From Plazaster borealis (Eukaryota; Echinodermata; Asteroidea; Forcipulatida; Labidiasteridae), in NCBI GenBank assembly GCA_021014325.1, contig CM037470.1, positions 1,302,001-1,366,000 on the forward strand: DNA of 64,000 nt, given 5' to 3'. Every line of letters begins with the position of its first letter. Positions within the stretch are counted from its first letter, which is position 1. Shown one piece after another: positions 23,300 through 32,561 of the stretch. The position numbers and the translations under genes are program-made. The notes under the pieces are model-generated. The model was not told where the DNA came from. It saw only the letters and a program-made list of their open reading frames with translations, and did not search any database.

Positions 23300-23629
23300 T
23301 CCAAAAAGTGTCTGATCTTGGTGTGGGGTGTCACAATTAATTTATCTCTTTTGCTTTGAGGTTAATTTACATCTTTTTATTTAGTCTTCCATTGAATACT
23401 TTAAGACTTTCCAGACACAGAGAACTTTCTTTCGAAGTCGGCAATTATAGTTGCCATAATTATTTATTGTTATTTCCACTTGACATTTCTGAATGTAATT
23501 TACAGGTTTTACTCGGGACAAAAATAAACATACACTGTAGAACAGCTACGATCAATATACATGTACAACACCAATGAGAGATGTTGAGCTATAAAATGAC
23601 AGCAGACATAGGGCTACACAACAACGAAT

Positions 23630-23757
23630 TCTTATATGGCACACATATCTACCAATAAAGTACTCAAGGCGCTGGAACAAAAAGAAACATTTTTAAGACA
23701 GAATTTTGAAATGTTGAGTCCTGTGCGCTTGATCGTTCAGCCATGACAAGCCACATT
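23630..23757 (-). mobile_element. SINE family H copy with an internal deletion
   Basis: Minus strand: a short head piece (cttgtcatggctgaacgatc, then caagcgcacaggactc) is joined directly to the tail (cttgagtactttattggtag then atatgtgtgccatataag). The body and B box are missing. Confidence 0.5.
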
Positions 23758-23764
23758 TATTGCT

Positions 23765-23999
23765 ATGTAGTACCATCGATTCTCAAAGAACCTCATGCAG
23801 TTTTTTGCGAACAGACACCAACGCTCAGAAATCTGAGAAACGATTCATGCATGTATTATGGGGTGAAAAATTATACAAACCATATTACTTCGAAGGGAAT
23901 CCTTTCTCAAAATAGTTTGTACTATCAACAGCTGCAGTGCTTCTTACCAAGTAAGTTTTTATGATAATTAATTTTGTGAGAATTTACAAATCTACGACC
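23765..23999. mobile_element. Family A half element
   Basis: Contains ctcagaaatctgagaaacga, acttcgaagggaatcctttc and taccaagtaagtttttatga, the right half of a family A-type copy, then tttacaaatctacgacccttt. The left half is missing. It abuts the copy at 24001. Confidence 0.45.
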
Positions 24000-24000
24000 C

Positions 24001-24520
24001 TTTAAAGGCACTGGACACGTTTGGTAATTACTCAAAATATATATTAGCATAAAAACTTACTTGGTAACGAGCAACGGAAAGCTGTTGATCCTATAAAACA
24101 TTGTGAGAAACGACTCCCTCTGTAGCAACGTAGTTTTTGAGAAGGAGGTAATTTCTCACTAAAATATTTGAATCTGAGAAAGACTTCAGGCCTGAAGCCT
24201 TTCTCAGGCATCTGAAAGCCATGAATTTGTGCAACAAGGGTGTTTTTTCTTTCACTCTTTTCTTGCAACTTCGATGACCAATTGAGCCCAATTTTTCACA
24301 GGTTTGTTATTCTATGCATAAGTTGGGATACACCAAGTGAGAATACTGGTCTTTGACAATTACCAAACGTGTCCAGGGGTCACAAAACTCTTCCTAACTT
24401 AGGACTAGTCCTAGGCAATGCTAAGAGATAGGACTAGTCTTAAGTTAAGACCAGTTACTGGTCCTTACTTCAGATAAGACTAGTCTTATCTCTTTGTGAA
24501 ATCGGCCCCCGTGCCTTTAA
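24001..24520. mobile_element. Family A element with another short element inserted in its right terminus
   Basis: Left end aaaggcactggacacgtttg. The right end reaches ccaaacgtgtccag at 24376, is interrupted, and resumes as gtgccttt at 24511. The insert (24377-24510) is itself palindromic, with gggtcacaaaactctt-like and ctctttgtgaaatcggcccc ends and gactagtc-rich arms. A relative of the insert is at about 34328-34480. Confidence 0.65.
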
Positions 24521-24537
24521 GCTTTACAACATCTTCC

Positions 24538-27500
24538 CTACATATCTTCTATGCTCCATTTATAAGCTATCTCCTTCATTGCTTTCTTATCTGCCTGTCG
24601 TATCATCGATTTCTTCTCGAAGCCGTTGGAGCGATCCGCTCCGTCCCAACGGTATCCAGGCATGATGTTGAAGCGGTTTGGAGGCGGCGGTGGACCCTTG
24701 TACTTGGGCTTTTCTGTAAAAATTACAGATAAGTGAAAGGTTTTTAGATCATTTTGATAAGAAAACAAAACATCATAGAGAATAAAATTAACAATAATAC
24801 GCAATTCTTATTTAGCGTTTTATCACACCCGAGGGCGTCTCAAAGTGCTCATTATTTTTTCTTCAAGGTATGCGGAGCTATGTTCAAAATATACGATCCG
24901 TTTATTTACATAGCACCATGTAACGGTTTACAAGGTGCTGTGGTGCAATCTGCATCCAACCACACCAGGGCGAATCCCTTCTCTTAACGATAAGTGCACT
25001 GGGATCTCTTACGTCCATTACACAACACACAGGACCTATGGCTTTACGTCCCATCTGAAGGAAAAAGCAATAATGGTGAAGTGTCTTGCTTAAGGACACA
25101 AGTGTCAAGACCGGGACTCGAACCCGCACTCTGCTGATCACAACACCAGAGCTGAAACAGTAATTTGTTACTGCCCTCAAAACAAACCCCTGGTGTTGGA
25201 GAAGAAGTTGGAGAATTTCTTGTCTCTAACCTTTAACGCCCATAGCAGCTCGTTTCTGTGATTGTTTCTTCTGGAGGAAGGCCATCATGGGATCGCCATC
25301 TCTTTCTTTCTCCTTCAGCATGGAGTCCAGGTCACCGTCGTCACGGTAACGAGCCAGTGGTTTGTCCATCTCATGAAGAGCTTCTTGAACGACCTGTTTC
25401 TGCTTAGAACTCTGAGCAACACTGAATAGAAGGAGACAAAGATTATAGCTTTTAGTTTGAAGAACAATCAATTCCCCCAATCAGAAAACATTTATATAGT
25501 GCCATATACAACAGAAATTATTCAAAGGCGCTAAAGACAGTTACATAAAATTAATTACTATACACTTGTTGAAAAAGATGACATTTGAGCAGCTTCTTGA
25601 AAATATGAATAGTCTGAGCATCCTTGATGTGATTTGGAAGAGTGTTCCATTCTTTTGGTCCATAGCAGGAGAGTGAGCAAGCTGCAAATGACACAGCATG
25701 GGTTCTGGGAACGATAAACTGAGGAGAAGATGTAGAGGATCTAAGCTGTCTGCAAAGGACTAATTGTATTATGAATTCTGGTTAAAGTGAATAGATTTAC
25801 ACATTACTTACATGACAGAATGGAGAACACTTTCTTACCCTTTGCCCCATTCCAGAAATTTCTCATCTGCTTGCGCCTTCTTAGCCTCATCTTCTCTCTT
25901 CTGTCGTTTCTCTGCCTTTAGATCTCTTGCTTTGCCAGACTTGTCTCGGAAAACAGTTTCTTGAAAGTAAACAAAGTTTATACCATCAGTATCTTACCTT
26001 CATGATCTTCTCAAAATTAACTGCCCTAGAAGAAAGAAAGTAATGCCTTCATTTGCTTTTTATTAAAGTGAAGAAAGTTTCGGACCTCAGGCCTTGAATT
26101 TCATCTTTGAGGGTACTTCCTTTTGAAAATCTTAGAAGTATAAGGGAAACTTTTGAAGGGGCACAAAGACCAAGACCAGGAGCAATAGAGGCCTCTGTGT
26201 AATGCCAGGCCTGGGACCTGTAATGAATATGGATACACTCTCTCCGGTATTTACAGAAATAGTTTGCAAACAAAAAAACCACTGGACCTCGTTACAACAA
26301 CACTTCTTCTTGAGTATTATTCCCAGTGTTTCTTGATTTTGCTGACTGTGGGTCAATTTACAGGCAACCAGTTCCAAGCAACCAGTTCCAAGCAATGTCC
26401 AGGAAGAAAAGTCATTCACATTAATTACCAAAGTGTTCTTTTTGCATGCAGTGCAGTTGATTGCCTCCAAGTTGCCACTAAAACTTGCCCTGTGTGACAA
26501 GGCCTTAATGCTTACACAAGTGCTTTCTTCAAGATGAAAATCTTAAGTGAAACACTGGTGTTCTAGGAGAAAGGTTTCTATGTTATTACTTACGGGCATT
26601 TCTGCCAGACACCTCATCATCCATCTGATTGTACATGTCAGCATCCCGACGTCTTGATTCTTGATTTTCTCGCCTCATCGACTTGGCATCAGATAAACCT
26701 GCCTTGGTTCCTGTTAATAGACAAGGGGATAAAGAATGTTACAAGAAATCTAAACTTCACAATGACTGCAGTAAATATTCAGCCAAATTTAAGACACAGC
26801 GTTCTCCCATAACAGTGTTCTGCTGGCCAAATGCCAGTTAAAACACCCGAGGACCAGTCAAAATTCACTCCAAGTGGTCTGGCTGGCTAGTTCACTGTTG
26901 AAAAGCATCCCTATTTCATTTGAAATATATGGACAACTGAAAAAGCCGACGGACCAGTGAAATGAAAAGCTAACTGGTCCTGCTGGCTACTCACTGAAAA
27001 AGTCAAAGGTAAACCCTGAGACAACTTTGGGTGGCTAGAGTTAAGTTACAAATAAGGAATCTTGTTTTTAACAACCCTGCCATCCAAAAACAAATAAGTA
27101 GTCACCTGAAAGCGTCTTTTCTGGTCGTTTGTCGACTCTTCCTTCCTCCTTTAACCTTCTTGTTGCATCGGCTTCCCTTCCCCTGGGCGACAAATCCCGC
27201 TCTTGCTTTATCCTGCGTGTCCCAGGTGTAACTTGTCTTGAATTGTCTCTCCGGACAGGTGAGAAATCGGAGTCAGACCCTCTTGTTTGAGATCCTCTGG
27301 CACTACCACTACTTTTGTCTTCCTGTTTTGGCTGCCTTCTCCTGGGAGGGGACAAATCCACGTCTGAATCATGCCGCTTTTGTTTTCTGGCAGGTGATCT
27401 ATTTCCCCTCGTATCCCCCAATCTGTCGTGTCCTCTCCTAGGTGGGGACGGATCTGAGTCTGACCCTCTAGTGTGAGACCCTCTGGCATTGCGACCACTT

Positions 27501-29213
27501 TTGCTTTCTTGTTTTGGATGCTCTCTCCTAGGTGGGGAAAGATCCGAGTCTGAATCGTGTCTGGATGACTTCTTGGCTTTGGTTCTATCCCCCTTTGTAT
27601 CACCCCTTCTGTCCTGTCCTTTCCTTGGTGGGGAAAGGTCAGAGTCCGAATCATGTCTTGATGTTTGTTTGGCATGGGGTCTATCACCCTTTGTCTCACC
27701 CCGTCTGACCTGTCCTCGTCTGGGTGGGGATAGATCTGAATCTGAATCATGCCTAACAGTTTGACTTTTTCTTGGAGGGTCTGATCTGGATTTTGAATTC
27801 CTAACTGGGGATAAGTCAGAATCTGGTGATGCTGAACGACGGGAGATTCTTTGTCTTCTGTGAACATCTTTGTCCTGATCTCTACTTCTTGAAGTCTTTT
27901 GTTGCCGTTGTCTCAACGGGGAAAGATCCGAGTTTGAAGCATGTTGTGAAACTGCCTTTCTTGGAGGAGATGCATCTGAATCTGTGTCCCGTCTTTGTCG
28001 CATCTTGCTTGAAGTGGATTTACGAGACGGGGAAAAATCCGACTCTGATGAGTCATGACGGGTTCTCCTTCCAGTTGTGCTCCGTCTCGGCGGAGACTGG
28101 TCGTCATCTGAGACCTCTTCCTTATCTTTACCCATCTGCTTCCATTTGTTACTGGTCCGATATTGCTCCATGATCACCTCTTCCTTGGGGCGATCGTCGA
28201 TGATATCAGCAATGAGGGGAGTTTCATCGTCATTGAGAGGATTGTGAAGGTCATCTTGCTGTTCGGTTGATGGGGCCAGTGCCTTGATGTCGACATCATC
28301 ATCAACAATTGTGAAGGTACTAAAGATTTGGAAAGCAACCAACAAAATAAGTTAATTCATTTATTAATTACTTTAACTGTGTCTCAACGAAGTATCTTTT
28401 GTCACAACTCACTGAAAAAGTTAAATATAAAGGTAAACCCTGAGACAACTTTGGGTGGCTAGAGTTAAGTTACAAATAAGGAATCTGATGAGTCATGACG
28501 GGTTCTCCTTCCAGTTGTGCTCCGTCTTGGCGGAGACTGGTCGTCATCTGTAACTGTGTCTCAACGAAATATCTTTTGTCACAACTCACACAAGTTCAAC
28601 TTCAAGTTGAACTTAAGTTGTAACAATAGCTTTGGTGGAGATCTCTGGAACGCAAATCCCCCCCCCCCTCGAAAGAAACACCACAAAACCACACAAAAAA
28701 CCCACAACAATTTTTAAATGATTTTAGAAAATGTAACTAAAAAATAGTAATATTATAAAGCCTAAAGTAAAAGTAAGACCTACGTTATGTCATGTATGTT
28801 GTATTGTTTAAATTTAGTATAATAATTATAAACTCTAAAATACAGTGCCAAAAATACAGTTCCTGACAATAGTCCCAATGTTTAACATGGTTGATTCCAT
28901 GCAGACACTGAGACAGTCGTTTGGGGGAGCGCTCGTTTGGGGGGAGCTCCCGGCGGGGGGCAAGCTCAGGACATTCCGACTCCCGACTCCGCGTCCCGTG
29001 CGTCCGATCGCACCGACCGAGGTAATCGGCCATCCCTTCAAAGTATTTTTACATTTTGTAAAGACAAGCTACCGTTCAAGTGATAACATTTGCTTACCGA
29101 GTAACTTTCACACTTGTCTTCACTTTCTTTCTGCGCTTTTTCTTGTTCGAATCGTCAGGTTCTGCAGACAAGTAGCGTTTGAGATATTCTTTCTGGTCTA
29201 TGGGAAGCGCCAT
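24538..29213 (-). CDS. BUD13: BUD13 homologue, RES-complex splicing factor (six coding exons)
   Basis: BUD13 belongs to the RES complex of the activated spliceosome, with SNIP1/Pml1 and RBMX2/Snu17. Coding exons on the minus strand, in order: 29098-29213, 27106-28319, 26594-26710, 25839-25959, 25231-25421 and 24538-24713. All have GT-AG borders and join in phase to 644 codons plus stop (human BUD13 is about 620). The N-terminus has the family's KEYLKRYLS, then TIVDDDV. The large second exon encodes about eleven S/D-rich repeats of the type [12 protein letters not shown]. The conserved C-terminus has ETVFRDKSG (here QTVFRDKSG), WGKG, KPLARY, then [26 protein letters not shown]-like ADRSNGFE and a final YKWSIEDM. 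The start at 29213 is the family position. No breaks are seen. Identification is very secure. Confidence 0.97.
24898..25155 (-). mobile_element. SINE family H copy inside BUD13 intron 5 (between exons 5 and 6)
   Basis: Minus strand: gagctctggtgtt-like segment, gcgggttcgagtcccggtct (B box), cttgtgtccttaagcaagac, ttccttcagatgggacgtaa and a tail catggtgctatgtaaataaa. Same orientation as the host gene. Confidence 0.65.
25490..25765 (-). mobile_element. LINE ORF2 C-terminal fragment and 3' tail inside BUD13 intron 4
   Basis: Minus strand translation reads [59 protein letters not shown]. The VPRT...GP..WN.LP..I..A....FK..LK..L signature is the C-terminal end of CR1/L2-like non-LTR elements. The tail (agcgcctttgaataat, tatggcactatataaatg) resembles SINE family H tails. 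Truncated and inactive. Confidence 0.75.
26083..26213. repeat. Family E repeat in a BUD13 intron
   Basis: gaatttcatctttgagggta, gggaaacttttgaaggggca and caaagaccaagaccagg, as in the other copies. Confidence 0.5.
26799..27020. repeat. Family C repeat in BUD13 intron 2
   Basis: cgttctcccataacagtgtt, gccaaatgccagttaaaaca, gaggaccagtcaaaattcac, then the inverted half with gacggaccagtgaaatgaaa. Its right end is the donor sequence for part of the duplication at 28413-28484. Confidence 0.55.
28374..28589. repeat. Two-donor templated insertion flanked by 39-bp direct repeats, BUD13 intron 1
   Basis: 28374-28412 and 28551-28589 are the same 39 bases with one mismatch. Between them, 28413-28484 copies intron 2 sequence at about 26993-27062, and 28485-28550 copies exon 2 sequence at 28044-28110 with one mismatch. 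Both copies are in direct orientation. The exon copy is not part of the spliced reading frame. Confidence 0.85.
28885..29040. other. GC-rich block in BUD13 intron 1
   Basis: A locally GC-rich stretch (gctcccggcggggggcaagc, then gactccgcgtcccgtgcgtc) in otherwise AT-rich intron sequence, next to exon 1. I do not recognise it. It may be a repeat from an unseen family or a promoter-proximal element. The 125-residue plus-strand ORF over it lacks support. Confidence 0.35.
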
Positions 29214-29300
29214 TTTGTTTGAGTATTCGCAAATGCCAACAGAGGGCGCTATTGAAATAAATCGTTAGCAAACTGCTCAAAGCCCCGCCCCCCATATCAG
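29214..29300 (-). promoter_or_regulatory. BUD13 5' UTR and promoter-proximal region
   Basis: Directly upstream of the BUD13 ATG (minus strand), containing an aatagcgccctctgttggca phrase. No TATA box seen. Placement is by position only. Confidence 0.3.
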
Positions 29301-29689
29301 GCTTAATTAATTGCCTACTAAAACTACTAAATAATAACAAGACGTTTTAGAAACAACCATCAACGCATCCAGAAAAATAGAGATGAGGGATACAGGGAGT
29401 GTGAAACAAGATTAGTTATTGTCTATAATGTCTGAATTTTAAACCTTCCTATGTTTGCACCGGTGTGAATTTGATGTTCCCGAAATGTACAGCATCTCAA
29501 AATAATTGGACACACCACCAGACCACTAATGGTGGAATAATTTTTCACAAACGGACTGAACCATGTTAACGGACATCTGTGATGTATCCACAAACTTGTT
29601 CACCCACGTGAAAACCCAAATAAAAAAAAATGATTAAATAAAAAGCAGTTCTTAAAATCTTGTAAAAATTGTACTCTTTTTTATTCTAA

Positions 29690-29848
29690 TCAAATTATGA
29701 TTTACAATCTCGGACGAATACATGAGTGATATTAGAAAAACAAAAGAGATGAAAAAATACACAAAAGTACAGAGGTTTGGAAGTGCCATTCAGCTTCTTG
29801 TGAGATCAAGAAGCCGTCTTGAAGAAACTGGATTGCACTTCCTGAGCA
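29690..29848 (-). other. Candidate terminal exon with poly(A) signal
   Basis: On the minus strand, a pyrimidine-rich stretch and TTTTACAG acceptor precede an exon whose frames include AQEVQSSFFKTAS followed by a stop at 29806-29808. An AATAAA lies at 29690-29695, about 110 bases further. It could be the last exon of an unrecognised gene, or an alternative 3' end of PEX19, which is transcribed toward it from 32562. I could not find a partner exon. Confidence 0.25.
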
Positions 29849-30188
29849 CTGTAAAACAAAGAAATTGAACCCCAAAACGCAGAGTACATTGGTATCTGTG
29901 AAAATTGTTGTTCAGGAAAGTCATTCACGCAGCCATTTTGGCTGTTACTAGGCAAATTACCGCTTTTCCATTGGTCAATTTAGTACAGTTTGCATACAGA
30001 CCGTGCAAGTCTCGCGCGTATTCAGACATTTTTGGGACCACTTTGGTCCCTGTACATTGCTTTAACGCGTGAAGGAAACAAACTTGCACACTTTACAAAC
30101 CCAATGTTCCAATACTTGTACAGTCTATTGCCATACTCTTATGTCACATGGTATACTTTGTTGTCTATTGCTAACATAGAGGGCGTAC

Positions 30189-30414
30189 CAGGCGCGGATC
30201 CAGGGGGGGGGGCGTGGGGGCGCACGCCCCCCCCCTTTTGCCAGAAAAAAAAAAAAAAAGGGAGAGAGAAAAAAAAAAATCAGAAGTCATACTCATTAGT
30301 GCATTGGCAATTTCGCAGTGCAGAAAAATAAAATGCTGTCTGGGGATGGCGCGGTCTTTCATTCTGAAAAAAAAATCACGCCCCCCCGTTTGGAAAATCC
30401 TGGATCCGCCCCTG
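30189..30414. mobile_element. Short element with caggcgcggatccagg / ggatccgcccctg ends
   Basis: Terminal inverted repeats caggcgcggatccagg and cctggatccgcccctg, with long G and C runs just inside and an A-rich centre. The 5-bp cgtac flanks both sides (30184-30188 and 30415-30419) as a likely target duplication. The ends resemble those of non-autonomous hAT-like elements, but an 8-bp duplication is not visible. Confidence 0.6.
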
Positions 30415-30554
30415 CGTACAGAGCAAGACACTGATGATGGCATTACGTTTTCCTTGATTGTATTTCTATACTGTTCAATTCTCTTAGACATCTCAAGTAA
30501 ATTCATTGCACATGATCGACTTCTTAACTAAACATCTCTTACATTTTGACCAGC

Positions 30555-30801
30555 TGGGCCCAGTTTCATGGAGCTGCTTAAGCAAAAAAATTTGCTTAAG
30601 CACGAAAATAGCTTGCTTATTTTACACATGTTACTGGCCAAAATTTCATGCCTTATACATTACTTGTGACTGGTATTTAGCTGTTGTTTGTTTAGCATAA
30701 CAATTGAGTGTAGTCTTGGCCGGTAGTCTGATTTTACTAAGCAAGGATTTTATGCTTAAGCAAAATTTTGTGCTTAAGCAGCTCCATGAAATCGGGCCCA
30801 G
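30555..30801. mobile_element. Family B palindromic element
   Basis: Left end gggcccagtttcatggagct, right end agctccatgaaatcgggccc. Interior aagcaaaaaaatttgcttaa is a self-complementary stem. Confidence 0.65.
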
Positions 30802-31009
30802 GGCCTTATTTAATTTAACTGCTTAAAATCAAAATTTATTAATGCCAAAAAAAACCCAATTCCCTACCAGAAAAAGGTTACCAGCCAAAAGTGTTGTGTA
30901 CTAGTTCCTCGCAGATTTCTCTAAGCAGAAATTTGTGAAGGTGGGGTCATAGATTTGTTTTTGTCAACTTAATGCTGATTTATATGCAACATTCTAAAGA
31001 AAGATACAA

Positions 31010-31235
31010 TTTACATGTAAGAGTTTCAGCTGAATGCATTGTCTACTTCTGCTTCTGCGCCTTGATCACCCAGCAGGGTGGATATGTGCGCATTACAAGT
31101 CCTATTATTATTTTTTATTATTATTTACTTGCTGAGAACACAGCAAAAAACTGTCACAATATTTTATACAAGAACGTCAAATCCATCCACATTTAGCGAG
31201 GTGACAGCAGGTACCAACCTAATCTCTGGCTGCAG
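31010..31235. repeat. Family L repeat, inverted copy
   Basis: gtttcagctgaatgcattgt, tgagaacacagcaaaaaact and aacgtcaaatccatccacat are the inverse of blocks at 5555-5700. Confidence 0.45.
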
Positions 31236-31371
31236 CATTCGTGAACGGACACCAAACCTTTGCAACTGACACCAAATTTTTTGCTTAAGCAGCTCTATGA
31301 AACTCATTGTATTTCCATTCAGTACAAACATTGAGTCTTGCTTTAATAATAAAATATCAATTAATAACAGG

Positions 31372-32049
31372 GCCAAATTTCATAGAGCTGGTTGAGCACA
31401 CAATTGTGCTTTACAATTTTCTGCTAAGCAATAATTTGCAGGAAACTAGGGCCCAATTTCATGGCTCTGCTTACTGTCAAATTCTGTGCTTATAAAAGGA
31501 ACATGCGCTTACAGGGATCAGTAAGCACGGAATTCTGTGCTAATCAGGGCCATAAAATTGGGCCCAGCACAGACGGTACATGAAGAATGGTATTTTGGCT
31601 GGTTACCTTCTGTCAGTAAGTAGAAATGTTTTGTGCTTAGCTACTTTTTTGTACTTAAAGGCATCGTACACGTTTGGTAATTGTCAAAGACCAGTGTTCC
31701 CACTTGGTGTATCCCAACATATGCATAAAACAACAAGCCTGTGAAAATTTGGGCTCAATTAGTCATCGAAGTTGCAAGAAAATGATGAAAGAAAAAACAC
31801 CCTTGTTGTACAAATTTGTGTGCTTTCAGATAGGAATAAAAGGCTTCTAGCTAGAAGTCTTTTATTATTTTAGTGAGAAATTACCTCTTTCTCAAAAACT
31901 ACGTTACTTCAGAGGGAGTCATTTCTCACAATGTTTTATACTATCAACAGCTCTCCGTTGCTTGTTACAAAGTAAGTTTTTATGCTAATATATATTTTGA
32001 GTAAATACCAAACGTGTACGATACCTTTAAGCAGCTCTATGAAATTGGG
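31372..32049. mobile_element. Family B element interrupted by two other elements
   Basis: Left end ggccaaatttcatagagctg at 31372, right end gcagctctatgaaattgggc ending near 32049. At 31449-31565 sits a B-prime element (gggcccaatttcatggctct ... ccataaaattgggccc). At 31655-32030 sits a full family A element (ttaaaggcatcgtacacgtt ... acgtgtacgatacctttaa). Removing both leaves a continuous family B interior. Confidence 0.65.
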
Positions 32050-32561
32050 CCAAGATCATCAGATGTTTCTGTTTACATTTCACAATAGACCCACAAGATT
32101 TCACCATGAAATTACAGAAACTAAAAACAACCTTAAAAAATAAAATTTCCGGTTGAATTCATTTCTACATTCATCGTATCCCATTGCTTGCCCGAGCTGA
32201 TTTCAACAAATTCCCACCATCAATGTAAACATATTAGATTCTTGATGTTCATAAATTCATTGACTCCTTGGTGGAGAGAAACAATTAATGGTAAGGTGTC
32301 ACGTAACCACATGTTGCCAATTCAGCTGCTCCATTATACAAAACGCTCCAATCGTAATGACGCCATCAGTTTAATCAAAACCAATTTCCTTAAAGAAAAC
32401 CTCCTGAGTCAATACCGACCAATGACAAGTCATCATTGTAGTCATGTGACGCTGCAAGTGGCTACAGACTGTTGGATGCGTTTCATGGCGGGTCACATGA
32501 CACTGTACTGGTACCCTGCAGTTTGAGTGTTTAATTGCATCATTGGTATCCTGCAGGCGGA
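32050..32561. other. PEX19 3' UTR or intergenic sequence
   Basis: Downstream of the PEX19 stop on its strand. No repeat family recognised. A 112-residue plus-strand ORF (32188-32526) has no recognisable domain and overlaps no known family. I see no confident poly(A) signal here. Confidence 0.3.

Noticed and set aside
27208..27867. 219-residue minus-strand ORF in an alternative frame of BUD13 exon 2
   Set aside because: It is the shadow of the low-complexity repeat coding region in the true frame, which has clear BUD13 homology on both sides.
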